Shown here one piece after another: positions 25,652 through 34,937 of a DNA stretch of 64,000 nt (positions are counted from its first letter, which is position 1; the number at the start of each line of letters is the position of its first letter). The notes beneath the pieces were generated by a model. The model searched no databases and was not told the origin of the DNA. It saw only the letters and a program-made list of their open reading frames with translations. Made by a program: the position numbers and the translations under genes. This DNA is from Chitinophaga silvisoli (GTDB lineage Bacteria > Bacteroidota > Bacteroidia > Chitinophagales > Chitinophagaceae), in contig NZ_QTJV01000010.1 of assembly GCF_003412465.1 (NCBI RefSeq), forward strand, positions 372,001-436,000. The letters run 5' to 3'.

Positions 25652-26468
25652 ATGGTACCACATATCTGGAGTAGGGCGTTTTTGTTCGTACCCCTCTTAC
25701 TGTCTCCCAGGCCACCTGGGGAAACAGGCTACTTTTACTGGCCTGATCTCAGGGACCTGATCGGCAATTCAATCATGGTGCTGGTCTTTTATCAGCTATC
25801 TAATGATTCCTGCCTGATTCCGGTCATGTATTTTAAGCGGAAGTAAGTATTATATTTGAGCAGTATCGTGCTGGCATTCACTATGATATGTGTGTTGCCT
25901 TCCCTGCTCACAGGGTATATATAGTGGCAACATGCACCTGGGCCACCGCCAATGCCCGATGCACATGGAATGGGACCAATGCCTAACGATGGAGTTTCCC
26001 GGAGCAGATCAGGCACTATGTATTCCTGTTTGCGATCGTTATACTAACAGCTGTACTACAAGGTATACGAAGTCGCTGGTTTCAGGAAATGCTTTTAAGC
26101 ATGGGGTCAATCCGTGAACCACCTGCACTGCAGGTTATCGAAACATATTGTAATAAAACAGATTTTATCAGCCTGGAGCAGTTTTTACAAGCACGGCAGC
26201 CGCATTAAAGTATCTGGAAGAACATGTTATAGACGTTTTGTTCATCGATATCAGAATGCCAAATGTATCAGGATTGGACTTTTATAAATCCTTGCCCCGC
26301 ATAATGGTAGTTGTATTTACGACTGCTTACAGCGAATATGCGATCGAAGCATTCAATGCCCGGGCAGCAGATTTTCTCTTAAAACCATTTTAGTATGACC
26401 GTTTCCTGCAGGCCTTGGACAAGGCAGCCATGCAGGTAGCTATTTTGCAGCAAACAGGGATACTTTAG
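25652..26468 (+). pseudogene. remnant of a LytS-type sensor kinase fused by deletion to a LytTR-type response regulator
   Basis: From the ATG at 25652 the frame reads VPHIWSRAFLFVPLLLSPRP and then, after a break, 'IMVLVFYQLSNDSCLIPVMY' and FKRK, as in the membrane part of LytS/YehU-type histidine kinases. After frame changes it continues with more membrane-like segments ('LSSIVLAFTMICVLPSLLTG' and 'IRHYVFLFAIVILTAVLQ'). It then passes directly into receiver-domain sequence: EPPALQVIETYC, 'VLFIDIRMPNVSGLDFY' (phospho-acceptor Asp in DIRMP), 'TAYSEYAIEAFNARAADFLL' and KPF, then a TAG stop and FLQALDKA. The kinase catalytic part and the LytTR DNA-binding part are missing. Several frameshifts and stops make it non-functional. 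It lies beside the eCIS upstream region. Confidence 0.72.
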
Positions 26469-26475
26469 CTTTTTT

Positions 26476-26790
26476 ATGGACAGTAACTTAACGAAGGAAC
26501 TTCTTTGCCTTCTGCCGGTTGTAGTTATCGCAGCGTCGATAGTATTATTAAAATCAAAAAAGAAAGGAGGGCCTTTTATAGTTTCGGACACACAGGTACC
26601 CGCACCAAAAGTGATACAGAAAAGTACCGTCTCGACAGGGATCGTACTGGAATACAAACATCACTGCCGTGTAGAGCCTGCACCGGAACAATCTCCTTCC
26701 GGCAGCTGGTACAAGGTGGACGAGATGTATAAGCATGACTTTGAACAATGGGAATCTCCGTTTATAAGGATACCCTTCAGTAAGAACTAA
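26476..26790 (+). CDS. small single-pass membrane protein, hypothetical
   Basis: This 104-residue open frame starts 8 bases after the end of the two-component remnant. Residues about 5-25 (LTKELLCLLPVVVIAASIVL) form a hydrophobic segment followed by KSKKKGG, a stop-transfer-like basic patch. The C-terminal ~75 residues are soluble, with 'SGSWYKVDEMYKHDFEQWES' near the end. I recognise no family. Its codon use looks ordinary for the window. Whether it is a real gene is uncertain because it borders decayed DNA and has no clear ribosome site. Confidence 0.42.
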   Translation: MDSNLTKELLCLLPVVVIAASIVLLKSKKKGGPFIVSDTQVPAPKVIQKSTVSTGIVLEYKHHCRVEPAPEQSPSGSWYKVDEMYKHDFEQWESPFIRIPFSKN

Positions 26791-26846
26791 AAATTTTATA
26801 CAACTCTACCGGAATTCTATACCTTTTCCTGATTTACCTTTATCAG

Positions 26847-29006
26847 GTGAAGAATCTATTATCTACACTTATCCTGGTAGTGCTGGGTACTACCGCATTC
26901 GCACAGCGAACCGTGCGTTATGACCTTTACATTGCCCATGGTCACATGCACCATGAAATGACCATCAATGGGGGAAGCCCCGGACCCGTCCTGGAATTTA
27001 CTGAAGGCGATACCGCGCTCATCTATGTGCACAACCAGATGGGAATGGAAACCTCCATTCACTGGCATGGTATTCTTTTACCTAACAGGTATGATGGTGT
27101 CTCTTATCTCACTACAGCACCCATCAAAGCAGGAGAGACACATGAATATAAATTTCCCATTATTCAAAACGGCACTTACTGGTATCATTCACATACCATG
27201 TTCCAGGAGCAAAGTGGACTTTATGGTGCTATCGTGATACATAAGAAAAATGAAAAGCCCCAACCTGAATACACGATGCTGCTGAGTGACTATACCCACA
27301 TGAACCCAAACACCGTGAACAGGTACCTGCACAATGCGTCTGACTGGTTTTCTGTAAAGAAGAATAGTGTACAGAGTTATGGAGAAGCAATCAAAGCCGG
27401 TAAATTCGGTACCAAAGTAACCAATGAGTGGAAGCGCATGCTGGCAATGGATGTGAGCGATGTATACTACGATTATTTTCTTACAAATGGAAAGATAACA
27501 GATACCCTGCCGCAATACAAGGCGGGCGATAAGGTAAAATTGCGGGTTGTAAACGGTAGCTCATCTACTTACTTCTGGCTCACCTATTCAGGTGGAAAGA
27601 TCACCGTCGTAGCAAATGATGGAAAAGATGTAGAGCCGGTTGAAGTAGACAGGTTAATAGTAGGTGTAGCGGAGACATACGATGTAATCGTAACCATCCC
27701 TGAAGATATGCAGTATGAGTTCCTGGCCACTTCGGAAGACAGAACAAATAGTACTTCTGTGCTCCTGGGTACTGGTATGGCTATGCCTGCAGATCGCCTG
27801 CCCCGTTTAAGATATTTTGAAGGAATGAAGATGATGAATGGCATGATGAAGATGAACGGGGATATGGATGATATGGGGATGGAGATGTCCGCCCAGCAGA
27901 TGGATATGAATACTGTAATGTATCCTGAACTGGATCGCAAAAAGAAGTCTTCCGGGAACATGGATCACATGCATCATATGCATATGAGCAACAATGATGA
28001 TCTTGTCACCCTCAGCTACAGCATGCTTCGTGCTACAGAAAAAACAACCCTGCCTGCGGGCCCGGTAAAAGAGCTCCACTTTGATCTCACCGGAAATATG
28101 AACCGCTATGTATGGACGATCAATAATAAAACTGTTTCAGAATCGGATAAAATCCTCATAAAAAAAGGAGAAAACGTTCGCATCATACTGTACAACAATA
28201 CCATGATGCGGCATCCTATGCACCTGCATGGTCACTTCTTCCGTGTACTGAACGGGCAGGGTGAATATTCCCCCCTCAAGCATACACTGGATATCATGCC
28301 GATGGAAAGAGATACCATTGAATTTGCAGCTTCGGAAAGTGGCGATTGGTTCTTCCATTGCCATATCCTGTATCATATGATGAGTGGAATGGGAAGAGTA
28401 TTCAGTTATGAAAATTCTCCTGCCAATCCTGAATTGCCCAATCCTGAAAAAGCATACAGGAAAATAAAAGCTGACGACAGGCAGATTCATACCATGGCAG
28501 AAATCGGATTGGAAAGCAATGGAAGTGATGGTACCTTACAATTTGCCAATACCCGTTATCGCTTCAAGACAGAATGGAGAGTAGGACTGAATGCAGAGAA
28601 TGGATATGAAACAGAAAGCCATTTAGGACGGTATATAGGTCGCATGCAATGGCTGTTCCCTTACATCGGTTGGGACTTCCGTTATCGCAGGGAAAAGCAG
28701 CCGGAGAAGAACCTCTTTGGTCAGGTCAATACCCGCAATAAGCGTGGTGTATTGCATGCCGGGGTAGAATATACCTTACCTATGTTACTGCTTGCCGATG
28801 CCTCTATTGATACTGATGGTAAACTAAGGTTACAACTGAGCCGCGAAGATATTCCCATTACCCGCAGATTACGCTTCCAGTTCATGGCAAATACAGATCG
28901 TGAATATATGGCCGGGTTCCGGTACATCTGGACGAATTATTTGTCATTATCTACTCACTATGATAGTGATATGGGTTTTGGCGCAGGTGTAACTCTTCGA
29001 TATTAA
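26847..29006 (+). CDS. multicopper oxidase (CopA-like) with C-terminal CopB-like beta-barrel
   Basis: The product is 719 residues from a GTG start. A signal peptide (MKNLLSTLILVVLGTTAFAQ) leads into three cupredoxin domains with copper ligands: HWHG (72-75), HSH (114-116), HPMHLHGH (456-463) and HCH (504-506) followed by ILYHMMSGM. A Met- and His-rich insert (about 330-390) resembles the copper-binding loops of CopA/PcoA. From about 548 to the end the sequence changes to beta-barrel strands ('GRYIGRMQWLFPYIGWDFRY', 'HAGVEYTLPMLLLADASID', and a terminal DSDMGFGAGVTLRY), like CopB outer-membrane proteins. The expected role is periplasmic Cu(I) oxidation and copper resistance. The fusion would tether the oxidase to the outer membrane. 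Confidence 0.85.
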   Translation: MKNLLSTLILVVLGTTAFAQRTVRYDLYIAHGHMHHEMTINGGSPGPVLEFTEGDTALIYVHNQMGMETSIHWHGILLPNRYDGVSYLTTAPIKAGETHEYKFPIIQNGTYWYHSHTMFQEQSGLYGAIVIHKKNEKPQPEYTMLLSDYTHMNPNTVNRYLHNASDWFSVKKNSVQSYGEAIKAGKFGTKVTNEWKRMLAMDVSDVYYDYFLTNGKITDTLPQYKAGDKVKLRVVNGSSSTYFWLTYSGGKITVVANDGKDVEPVEVDRLIVGVAETYDVIVTIPEDMQYEFLATSEDRTNSTSVLLGTGMAMPADRLPRLRYFEGMKMMNGMMKMNGDMDDMGMEMSAQQMDMNTVMYPELDRKKKSSGNMDHMHHMHMSNNDDLVTLSYSMLRATEKTTLPAGPVKELHFDLTGNMNRYVWTINNKTVSESDKILIKKGENVRIILYNNTMMRHPMHLHGHFFRVLNGQGEYSPLKHTLDIMPMERDTIEFAASESGDWFFHCHILYHMMSGMGRVFSYENSPANPELPNPEKAYRKIKADDRQIHTMAEIGLESNGSDGTLQFANTRYRFKTEWRVGLNAENGYETESHLGRYIGRMQWLFPYIGWDFRYRREKQPEKNLFGQVNTRNKRGVLHAGVEYTLPMLLLADASIDTDGKLRLQLSREDIPITRRLRFQFMANTDREYMAGFRYIWTNYLSLSTHYDSDMGFGAGVTLRY

Positions 29007-29127
29007 CAGATTTTAATCAAATATTAACCGACATTATTTTGCCTTAATTTCATGGTATAAATTGTCTTTTTTACAATTAATAATGATTAAATTGCTTTCC
29101 TCTACCCACGCAAGGAAAATCAACATT

Positions 29128-31539
29128 ATGACTAAAAAAGACTTGCTGCTATTATTTACAGCATTCACTATCGGAAATACTGCCTTCGCGCAGTCACCGC
29201 TACGCAGGCATATTAACTTCGACTCAAACTGGAAATTCTCTCTCGGCCACGCAGGCAATGCCGAAAGAGACTTCAACTATGGTGTAGAAACTTCCTTTTC
29301 CAAATCGGGATATGCAAGCAATACCTGCATTGATGCCAAATTCAACGACAAATCCTGGCAGGATGTCCAGCTCCCTCACGACTGGGCTGTATCCCTTCCA
29401 TTCCAATATTCCAAAAAAGGCGACCTGGAAGGTCATGGTTATAAGCCCATCGGCGGCCTTTTCCCAGAAAACAGTATCGGCTGGTATCGCAAAACCTTCG
29501 ATGTAGCCAGGGCTGATTCCGGCAACCGCTTCGTCATTCAGCTGGATGGTGTATACCGCGATAGCAAAGTATGGGTAAACGGCTACTATGTAGGCGGTAA
29601 CTTCAGTGGTTACACCGGTGCCTCCTACGATATCACCGATGTACTGCAATTCGATAAACCCAACGTGCTCGTAGTAAGGGCCGACGCTACTCAAAACGAA
29701 GGCTGGTTCTACGAAGGTGCGGGCATCTACCGCCACGTATGGCTCAATGTTTTCAACAATCTCCACATTGCTTCCGAAGGTGGCGTATTCGTTCACACTA
29801 CCCAAAAGGGTAACGATGCCGCTGTGACAATCGAAACCACTGTGAAGAATGATAACATTGCACCGGCCAATGCCACTGTATATACGGTAATCACTAACAG
29901 GGAGGGCAAGACACTGGCACAGGGCAAACCGCAGCCATTGTCTCTCGCCACTTATGAAAGTAAAAAACTCTCACAGGTCTTAAACCTTAGCCAGCCACAA
30001 CTCTGGTCACTGGAAAATCCTTACCTCTATCGCGCCGTAGCCATCGTACAATCAAATGGTAAAACCATCGATAGCGTAAAGGTGCGTTTTGGTGTACGTA
30101 CCATCGTAATGGATAAAGACAAAGGCTTCTTCCTCAATGGAAAGAATATCAAAATACAGGGCGTATGCTGCCACCAGGACCACGCAGGTGTAGGTGTAGC
30201 ATTACCCGATTACTTGCAATACTATAGAATCGCCCTCCTGAAAGAAATGGGTACCAACGCTTACCGCACCAGCCATAATCCTCCTACACCGGAATTGCTG
30301 GATGCCTGTGACAGCTTGGGTATGATCGTCATGGACGAAACCCGCTTACTCAACAGCGGCAAGGAATATGAGGAACAATTGCGCAGCCTGATCCTGAGAG
30401 ACAGAAATCACCCAAGCATCTTCATCTGGTCCATCGGCAACGAAGAATTCCACACGCAGTATACTAACATCGGAAAGCGCATCGCGGAGCACCAGTTAAT
30501 CGTTCAGAAAGAATCAGATCCTTCCCGGACCAGTACTTATGCAGCGAACATGCCGAATGTGTACTATGGCGTAAACCAGGTAATGCCTGTTCGTGGTTTC
30601 AACTACAATCTCGGTGGTATAGATGGGTATCACAAAGATCATCCTGAGCAACCGGTGATTGGTACAGAAGTCGCCAGCACTGTCACCACCCGTGGTATCT
30701 ATATAAAGGATACTATCAATGGCTATGTACCTGACTATGACAGTACCTATCCATCATGGGCATCTACCGCCGAAATCTGGTGGAAACTGGCAGCAGCACG
30801 TCCCTGGTTCATGGGTGGTTTTGCATGGACAGGTTTTGACTATCGTGGGGAACCCACCCCTTACAGCTGGCCAAATATCAACTCTCACTTTGGGATCATG
30901 GATATGTGCGGCTTCCCTAAAAATGTTTATTACTACTATCAATCCTGGTGGACAGACAAAGATGTACTGAACATTGCACCACACTGGAACTGGCCCGGTA
31001 AGGAAGGACAGCCGATACTGGTATGGATCAATACCAATGCAGATAATGTAGAACTCTTCCTCAATGGCAAAAGCCTTGGAAAAAAAGATATGCCGGTGAA
31101 TGGACACCTCCGCTGGAGCGTGAACTATGAACCCGGTACCCTCGAAGCGGTAGCTTATAAGAAAGGAAAGAAAATCACCAGCAAGGTAGAAACCACCAAT
31201 GCTCCTAAAAGGATTGTATTAACCCCCTCAAAGACAACTTTGCAGGCAGATGGCGAAGATGCTGTTGTAGTCAACGTGAGTGCAGTGGATGATAAGGGCA
31301 GAACAGTGCCCGTAGCCGGCGATATGATCCACTTTTCACTGGATGGCCATGCAGACATCATTGGTGTCGGTAATGGTGATCCCAGCTGTCATGAACCTGA
31401 CCAATGCTTACCAGGTGCATGGCAGCGCAGCCTCTTCAACGGGCATGCCCAGTTGATCATCAAAGCAGGAAACAAACCCGGAGCAGTGGTTTTAAAAGCT
31501 ACAGGAAATGGATTGGAATCAGCTACCCTTACATTTTAA
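29128..31539 (+). CDS. glycoside hydrolase family 2 protein (beta-galactosidase-like)
   Basis: The product is 803 residues from the ATG at 29128, which has AAGGAAAA upstream and starts the signal peptide 'KKDLLLLFTAFTIGNTAFAQ'. The domains are an N-terminal sugar-binding domain with 'WQDVQLPHDWAVSLP' and GGLFPENSIGWYRKTF, an Ig-like domain, and the TIM barrel with 'QGVCCHQDHAGVG' and 'AYRTSHNPPTPELLDACD'. The acid/base Glu lies in FIWSIGNEE (about 438) and the probable nucleophile in VIGTEVAST (about 513). A DUF4982 domain and a C-terminal GH2 Ig-like domain follow. It acts in the periplasm or at the cell surface on beta-galactosides or related glycans; the exact substrate is not readable. 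Confidence 0.9.
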   Translation: MTKKDLLLLFTAFTIGNTAFAQSPLRRHINFDSNWKFSLGHAGNAERDFNYGVETSFSKSGYASNTCIDAKFNDKSWQDVQLPHDWAVSLPFQYSKKGDLEGHGYKPIGGLFPENSIGWYRKTFDVARADSGNRFVIQLDGVYRDSKVWVNGYYVGGNFSGYTGASYDITDVLQFDKPNVLVVRADATQNEGWFYEGAGIYRHVWLNVFNNLHIASEGGVFVHTTQKGNDAAVTIETTVKNDNIAPANATVYTVITNREGKTLAQGKPQPLSLATYESKKLSQVLNLSQPQLWSLENPYLYRAVAIVQSNGKTIDSVKVRFGVRTIVMDKDKGFFLNGKNIKIQGVCCHQDHAGVGVALPDYLQYYRIALLKEMGTNAYRTSHNPPTPELLDACDSLGMIVMDETRLLNSGKEYEEQLRSLILRDRNHPSIFIWSIGNEEFHTQYTNIGKRIAEHQLIVQKESDPSRTSTYAANMPNVYYGVNQVMPVRGFNYNLGGIDGYHKDHPEQPVIGTEVASTVTTRGIYIKDTINGYVPDYDSTYPSWASTAEIWWKLAAARPWFMGGFAWTGFDYRGEPTPYSWPNINSHFGIMDMCGFPKNVYYYYQSWWTDKDVLNIAPHWNWPGKEGQPILVWINTNADNVELFLNGKSLGKKDMPVNGHLRWSVNYEPGTLEAVAYKKGKKITSKVETTNAPKRIVLTPSKTTLQADGEDAVVVNVSAVDDKGRTVPVAGDMIHFSLDGHADIIGVGNGDPSCHEPDQCLPGAWQRSLFNGHAQLIIKAGNKPGAVVLKATGNGLESATLTF

Positions 31540-31571
31540 TCTGTAATTTTTAAACCCTCAAATCCTACACA

Positions 31572-32198
31572 ATGGAAAGAAAACCCCGGTTGCTCATAGC
31601 AATCAGCCTTGTTATGCTCCTTATCGCTGCCTGTAAGAAAACAGAAGACCTGCCCGATCTTACCTCCAATAACGTTGCCAGTACCAGTAGTGAAGCTGCT
31701 GTCACTGGCAACGTGACTTATACCCTGGTTAAATCCGCCAATCCCACTTCTACGGAGCAGGCAGCATATACCCTCATCACCGCTGCAATGGACAGCGCCG
31801 TATGGTATATGAATCATTATACCACTTTCACCAAGGCCCTTACTGTCACCTATGTGCCTTCTGTATCAACTGCCGATGGTAATATCAATGGTAGTATCCG
31901 TTTCGGATCCAATACTTATTATATGAACCTGGCTACTGCACTGCATGAAATAGCACATACAGTCGGCGTAGGTACCAGCAGCGTATGGTGGAATACCCTG
32001 ATCGTAAGCGGAGTGTATACCGGTTCCTATGCTACACAGAAACTGCGTACGCTTACCGGGAATGCTACAGCGGTGTTATATGGTGATAGTCAACACTTCT
32101 GGCCATTTGGATTGAACTATCCTACAGAAGTGACATCAGTATATGATTATATCTATCATTGCGAGATCCTGGAGGCGATGCAACTGGATGGTTTATAA
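31572..32198 (+). CDS. zincin-like lipoprotein (HExxHxxG metallopeptidase-type)
   Basis: The product is 208 residues. It starts with a lipoprotein signal ending in LLIAAC (Cys at about 21). The central motif 'LATALHEIAHTVGVG' matches HExxHxxGxx, with two His ligands and a catalytic Glu. Further on are 'LYGDSQHFWPFGLNYPTEV' and a final 'HCEILEAMQLDGL', which could supply the third ligand. It begins 32 nt after the GH2 gene, so both are probably expressed together. I infer a surface or periplasmic metalloprotease or a zincin-fold binding protein; the substrate is unknown. Confidence 0.7.
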   Translation: MERKPRLLIAISLVMLLIAACKKTEDLPDLTSNNVASTSSEAAVTGNVTYTLVKSANPTSTEQAAYTLITAAMDSAVWYMNHYTTFTKALTVTYVPSVSTADGNINGSIRFGSNTYYMNLATALHEIAHTVGVGTSSVWWNTLIVSGVYTGSYATQKLRTLTGNATAVLYGDSQHFWPFGLNYPTEVTSVYDYIYHCEILEAMQLDGL

Positions 32199-32332
32199 AA
32201 TAAAAAAAGCCATGACGCAGAGGCGAGACGGCTATTACTTAAACCTACAACTGTTAAAACTGCAATTATTAATTGCGCAGCAAAGGTAAACGGTGATAGT
32301 CTACTGAATGAAACCAATAAATCGGAATACAT

Positions 32333-32381
32333 GACCAATTTTTCCTGCCTCGCCGGCTACAGGGAAAATTGGTCTTTTTTT
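32333..32381 (+). terminator. rho-independent terminator after the GH2/zincin genes
   Basis: GACCAATTTTTCCTG (32333-32347) pairs with CAGGGAAAATTGGTC (32360-32374) with one mismatch, followed by TTTTTTT. It lies 135 bases after the zincin stop; the 200-base stretch around it shows no gene. Confidence 0.85.
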
Positions 32382-32456
32382 ATGCCTTTTTGGAATTGAT
32401 ACGGCTTGTCTTTGGTCCTACTTTTGTGTGGAATTAAGGACAAATCGCGCAAGTAT

Positions 32457-32990
32457 ATGAATCAACAGAAATGGATTATTGACCCTGATCACTCAGGTGT
32501 TCAGTTTAAAATTAAGCACCTTGTAATATCGGATGTAACCGGTGCTTTCAACAACTTCAACGGTGGAGCAACCTTCTCCGATCCGCACCAGATCGAAAAT
32601 GCAGAAGTACACTTCTCACTGGATGTACATAGTATAGATACTAACCAGGAACAAAGAGATGCACACCTAAAGTCCGCCGATTTCTTCGACGCGGCACACT
32701 TTCCCCAAATTACTTTTCAATCTGCTTATTTCAGAAAAATGAAGGATGATAAATACAGCCTGGCAGGCACCCTGACCATGAAAGGCATTAGTCGTCCTAT
32801 AGAGCTGGAAGCTGAATACGGCGGTGAGGCTGTAGATGCTTTTGGCAGGAAGAAAATGGGTTTTGAAGTGAAAGGGAATATCAGCAGATGGGAGTTTGGT
32901 CTTACTTACAATTCAGTATTGGAAGCCGGCGGATTATTGCTGGGAGAGGATGTACGGCTGGAGGCAAATATACAGCTGGTAGAAGGCTGA
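32457..32990 (+). CDS. YceI-family lipid-binding-like protein, cytoplasmic type
   Basis: The product is 177 residues from the ATG at 32457. YceI hallmarks are 'KWIIDPDHSGVQFKIKHLVI' at the N-terminus, 'NAEVHFSLDVHSIDTNQEQR', 'DAHLKSADFFDAAHFPQITF', GTLTMKGISRPIELE, and a C-terminal SRWEFGLTYNSVLEAGGLLL. YceI proteins are lipocalin-like barrels that bind polyisoprenoid-type lipids. No signal peptide is present, unlike the second YceI at 38863. It stands alone after a strong terminator, so it should have its own promoter. A TAnnTTTG element lies at 32419-32426 but without a well-spaced -33 box. Confidence 0.88.
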   Translation: MNQQKWIIDPDHSGVQFKIKHLVISDVTGAFNNFNGGATFSDPHQIENAEVHFSLDVHSIDTNQEQRDAHLKSADFFDAAHFPQITFQSAYFRKMKDDKYSLAGTLTMKGISRPIELEAEYGGEAVDAFGRKKMGFEVKGNISRWEFGLTYNSVLEAGGLLLGEDVRLEANIQLVEG

Positions 32991-33186
32991 TGAGAAGCAA
33001 CAATTCTATTGACAGCTGTTTGAAAAAGTAAAGAGCGCTAGAAAAGAGTAATTGGTTGATGTGTAAGAATCCAACAGGAAAGCAATAGAAGAAAAATCAC
33101 CGTGCACTTAATACTCAGCATGATTAATAAAAGAAGAATTTAAGATTGATACAATAAATATTAGACAAAGATTAAAACGAAAGAAG

Positions 33187-33765
33187 ATGAAAAAGAGAGT
33201 AATGAAAGGATTAGTAACATTAGGATTATTTTTAGCAGTAACAGCAGGCGTAAAGGCACAGAGCAAGGATGATAAGGTTACAACAGACAGACCCGCATTT
33301 CTTTTAAGCGTAGGCCCCGAAGCTGGTATCCCCTTAGGTAATCTCAAAGATCATTACAACTGGACCCTGGGAGGTTCTGTACAGGCAGATTATGCATTGG
33401 TAAAACGTACATTGTACGTCAACCTGAATGCAGGTTACACCAATATCTTTGCCGACAATACCCCAGGCCTCGATGATCTGCAGTTAATTCCGGTAAAATT
33501 AGGTTTGAAGTATTATCCGTTCAGCAACAACAATGTATATGTACAGGGCCAGGCGGGTGTAAGCTTCATTACCAATGGCTCCGGATTGTACAACGATAAG
33601 TCAGCAGCTTTCGTGTATACACCGCAGATAGGTTACCTGATTCCACTGGGCAAAGGCAATTACCTGGATGCAGCCGTGAAGTTTGATGGCAACTCCAAAT
33701 TTGTCGATGGTGGATCATCCAACAACGTAATAGGTATCAGAGTAGCATACGCATTTAAGCTTTAG
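33187..33765 (+). CDS. outer-membrane beta-barrel protein
   Basis: The product is 192 residues. A signal peptide (MKGLVTLGLFLAVTAGVKAQ in its core) is followed by alternating strands such as 'LLSVGPEAGIPLGNL', 'LYVNLNAGYTNIF', 'LGLKYYPF', 'VYVQGQAGVSFI' and the last strand 'VIGIRVAYAFKL' ending in Leu. This is a small PorT/outer_membrane_beta-barrel-type protein with about eight strands. Its function is not deducible. A terminator follows it directly. Confidence 0.8.
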   Translation: MKKRVMKGLVTLGLFLAVTAGVKAQSKDDKVTTDRPAFLLSVGPEAGIPLGNLKDHYNWTLGGSVQADYALVKRTLYVNLNAGYTNIFADNTPGLDDLQLIPVKLGLKYYPFSNNNVYVQGQAGVSFITNGSGLYNDKSAAFVYTPQIGYLIPLGKGNYLDAAVKFDGNSKFVDGGSSNNVIGIRVAYAFKL

Positions 33766-33791
33766 TTTGTATTAGGGTTTATGGTTAAGTA

Positions 33792-33833
33792 AAAATAGTC
33801 GTCCGTAGCATGTCGGGCGACTATTTTATTTTT
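33792..33833 (+). terminator. terminator between the barrel gene and the AraC regulator
   Basis: AAAATAGTCGTCCG (33792-33805) pairs with CGGGCGACTATTTT (33814-33827), one G-U pair, followed by ATTTTT. It lies between convergent genes; the A-rich left arm could serve the minus strand as well. Confidence 0.85.
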
Positions 33834-33919
33834 ATGCCTGGTGTTTCAACTTCAATACCCTAAATAAACAAACGAATTTACACGCCTGGTTCTAATGAAT
33901 TCAAAATGATACCCTCCCT

Positions 33920-34852
33920 TTATGGAGTAGATACTTTCTTATAAGCAGAAGGATTCTCATCCGCAAACTTCTTAAAGAACCTGCTGAAGTGAGAACTGGT
34001 ATCAAAGTTCAGCTGATCTGAAATTTCCTTTACACTCAGCGAAGATGTAGTGAGCAATAACCTCGCTTCCAGGTATATCCTTGCATGAATTATATGCAAT
34101 GCATTCTTCCCCGTTTCCTGTTTTACCACCTCACTTAAATGCTTTGCGGACACATGCAAAAGGTCCGCATATTCCTGCACCGTTCTTTTGCTGAGAAAAT
34201 GTTCTTCCACAAGATCCCTGAAGTTCATGAAAAGTGTATACTGTCTGGTCAGCTGATAATGTGTACGACTGTCAGAGCATTTCTCAAAAGTCCTGTTCAC
34301 CTCATAGAGTAATTCTACCAGTTGTAATCTGATCAATTGTAAGAAGAAAGGATTTTCTTCTTTGTACTCCAGGTCTATTTTCTCATAGAGTGTCTTGATC
34401 TTTTGAAAATTGTGGTCGGAAAGACTATAGATAGGCGGACATTCGGGGTGCAGGTCCATCAATGGGTCAAGCACGCTTTGCTTGATAAAGATATCGGCAA
34501 TAAATTCTTTTTTAAACATGACCATGTAAAGCAGGAGGTCATCAGATGCATTTTCGAAAGAATTGATAAAGCGTGGCGAGACAATATGCAATGACTGCGG
34601 TGTCACCTGGAAGGTGAATGGTCCTACTGTCTTGGTACAGGTTCCCCTGAGACATAAAATCAGCGCGTAATGATCTGTTTTAATGGGGGCTCCGTTCTTA
34701 ACACTGCCTTCGTTACTTAATATAGCGAAGTTATCGGGGTGCAGGAGCTCATCATATTTATCCATTCCGAAACTTTGCGCGACCTTTTTGTCCAGTGACA
34801 GATAATATTTTATGGTGGATGGTATGTCCAGTATTGGCGTCTGCGTATTCAT
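33920..34852 (-). CDS. AraC-family transcriptional regulator
   Basis: The product is 310 residues from the ATG at 34852; the open frame extends further upstream but the sequence loses character. An N-terminal cupin-like sensing domain (about 40-160) leads to two helix-turn-helix units in the last ~100 residues: 'VQEYADLLHVSAKHLSEVVK' and 'KEISDQLNFDTSSHFSRFFK' followed by KFADENPSAYKK, the AraC signature. It probably controls a nearby or distant metabolic gene on binding a small effector. It is transcribed opposite to the barrel gene. Confidence 0.9.
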   Translation of the reverse strand: MNTQTPILDIPSTIKYYLSLDKKVAQSFGMDKYDELLHPDNFAILSNEGSVKNGAPIKTDHYALILCLRGTCTKTVGPFTFQVTPQSLHIVSPRFINSFENASDDLLLYMVMFKKEFIADIFIKQSVLDPLMDLHPECPPIYSLSDHNFQKIKTLYEKIDLEYKEENPFFLQLIRLQLVELLYEVNRTFEKCSDSRTHYQLTRQYTLFMNFRDLVEEHFLSKRTVQEYADLLHVSAKHLSEVVKQETGKNALHIIHARIYLEARLLLTTSSLSVKEISDQLNFDTSSHFSRFFKKFADENPSAYKKVSTP

Positions 34853-34892
34853 AATTAAGGGGGTAAAATTAAGGGAAATCTCCCTAAACAGG

Positions 34893-34923
34893 AAAGCGCC
34901 TCCACCATAGGCAGAGGCGCTTT
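34893..34923 (-). terminator. terminator-like hairpin after the small minus-strand gene
   Basis: AAAGCGCCTC (34893-34902) and GAGGCGCTTT (34914-34923) form a perfect 10-bp stem with an 11-base loop. It lies 14 bases past the stop of the 73-residue gene, upstream of the AraC gene. The T-tract is short on either strand. Confidence 0.65.
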
Positions 34924-34937
34924 TAAAAATATCAGGC

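Noticed and set aside
25565-25846. 93-codon plus-strand frame as an intact gene
   Set aside because: Its second half matches the membrane part of a sensor kinase that continues in other frames, so it is part of the pseudogene.
32419-32426. TACTTTTG as a promoter -7 box for the YceI gene
   Set aside because: No TTG or TTTG lies 19-21 bases upstream; the nearest good TTTG is about 26 bases away.
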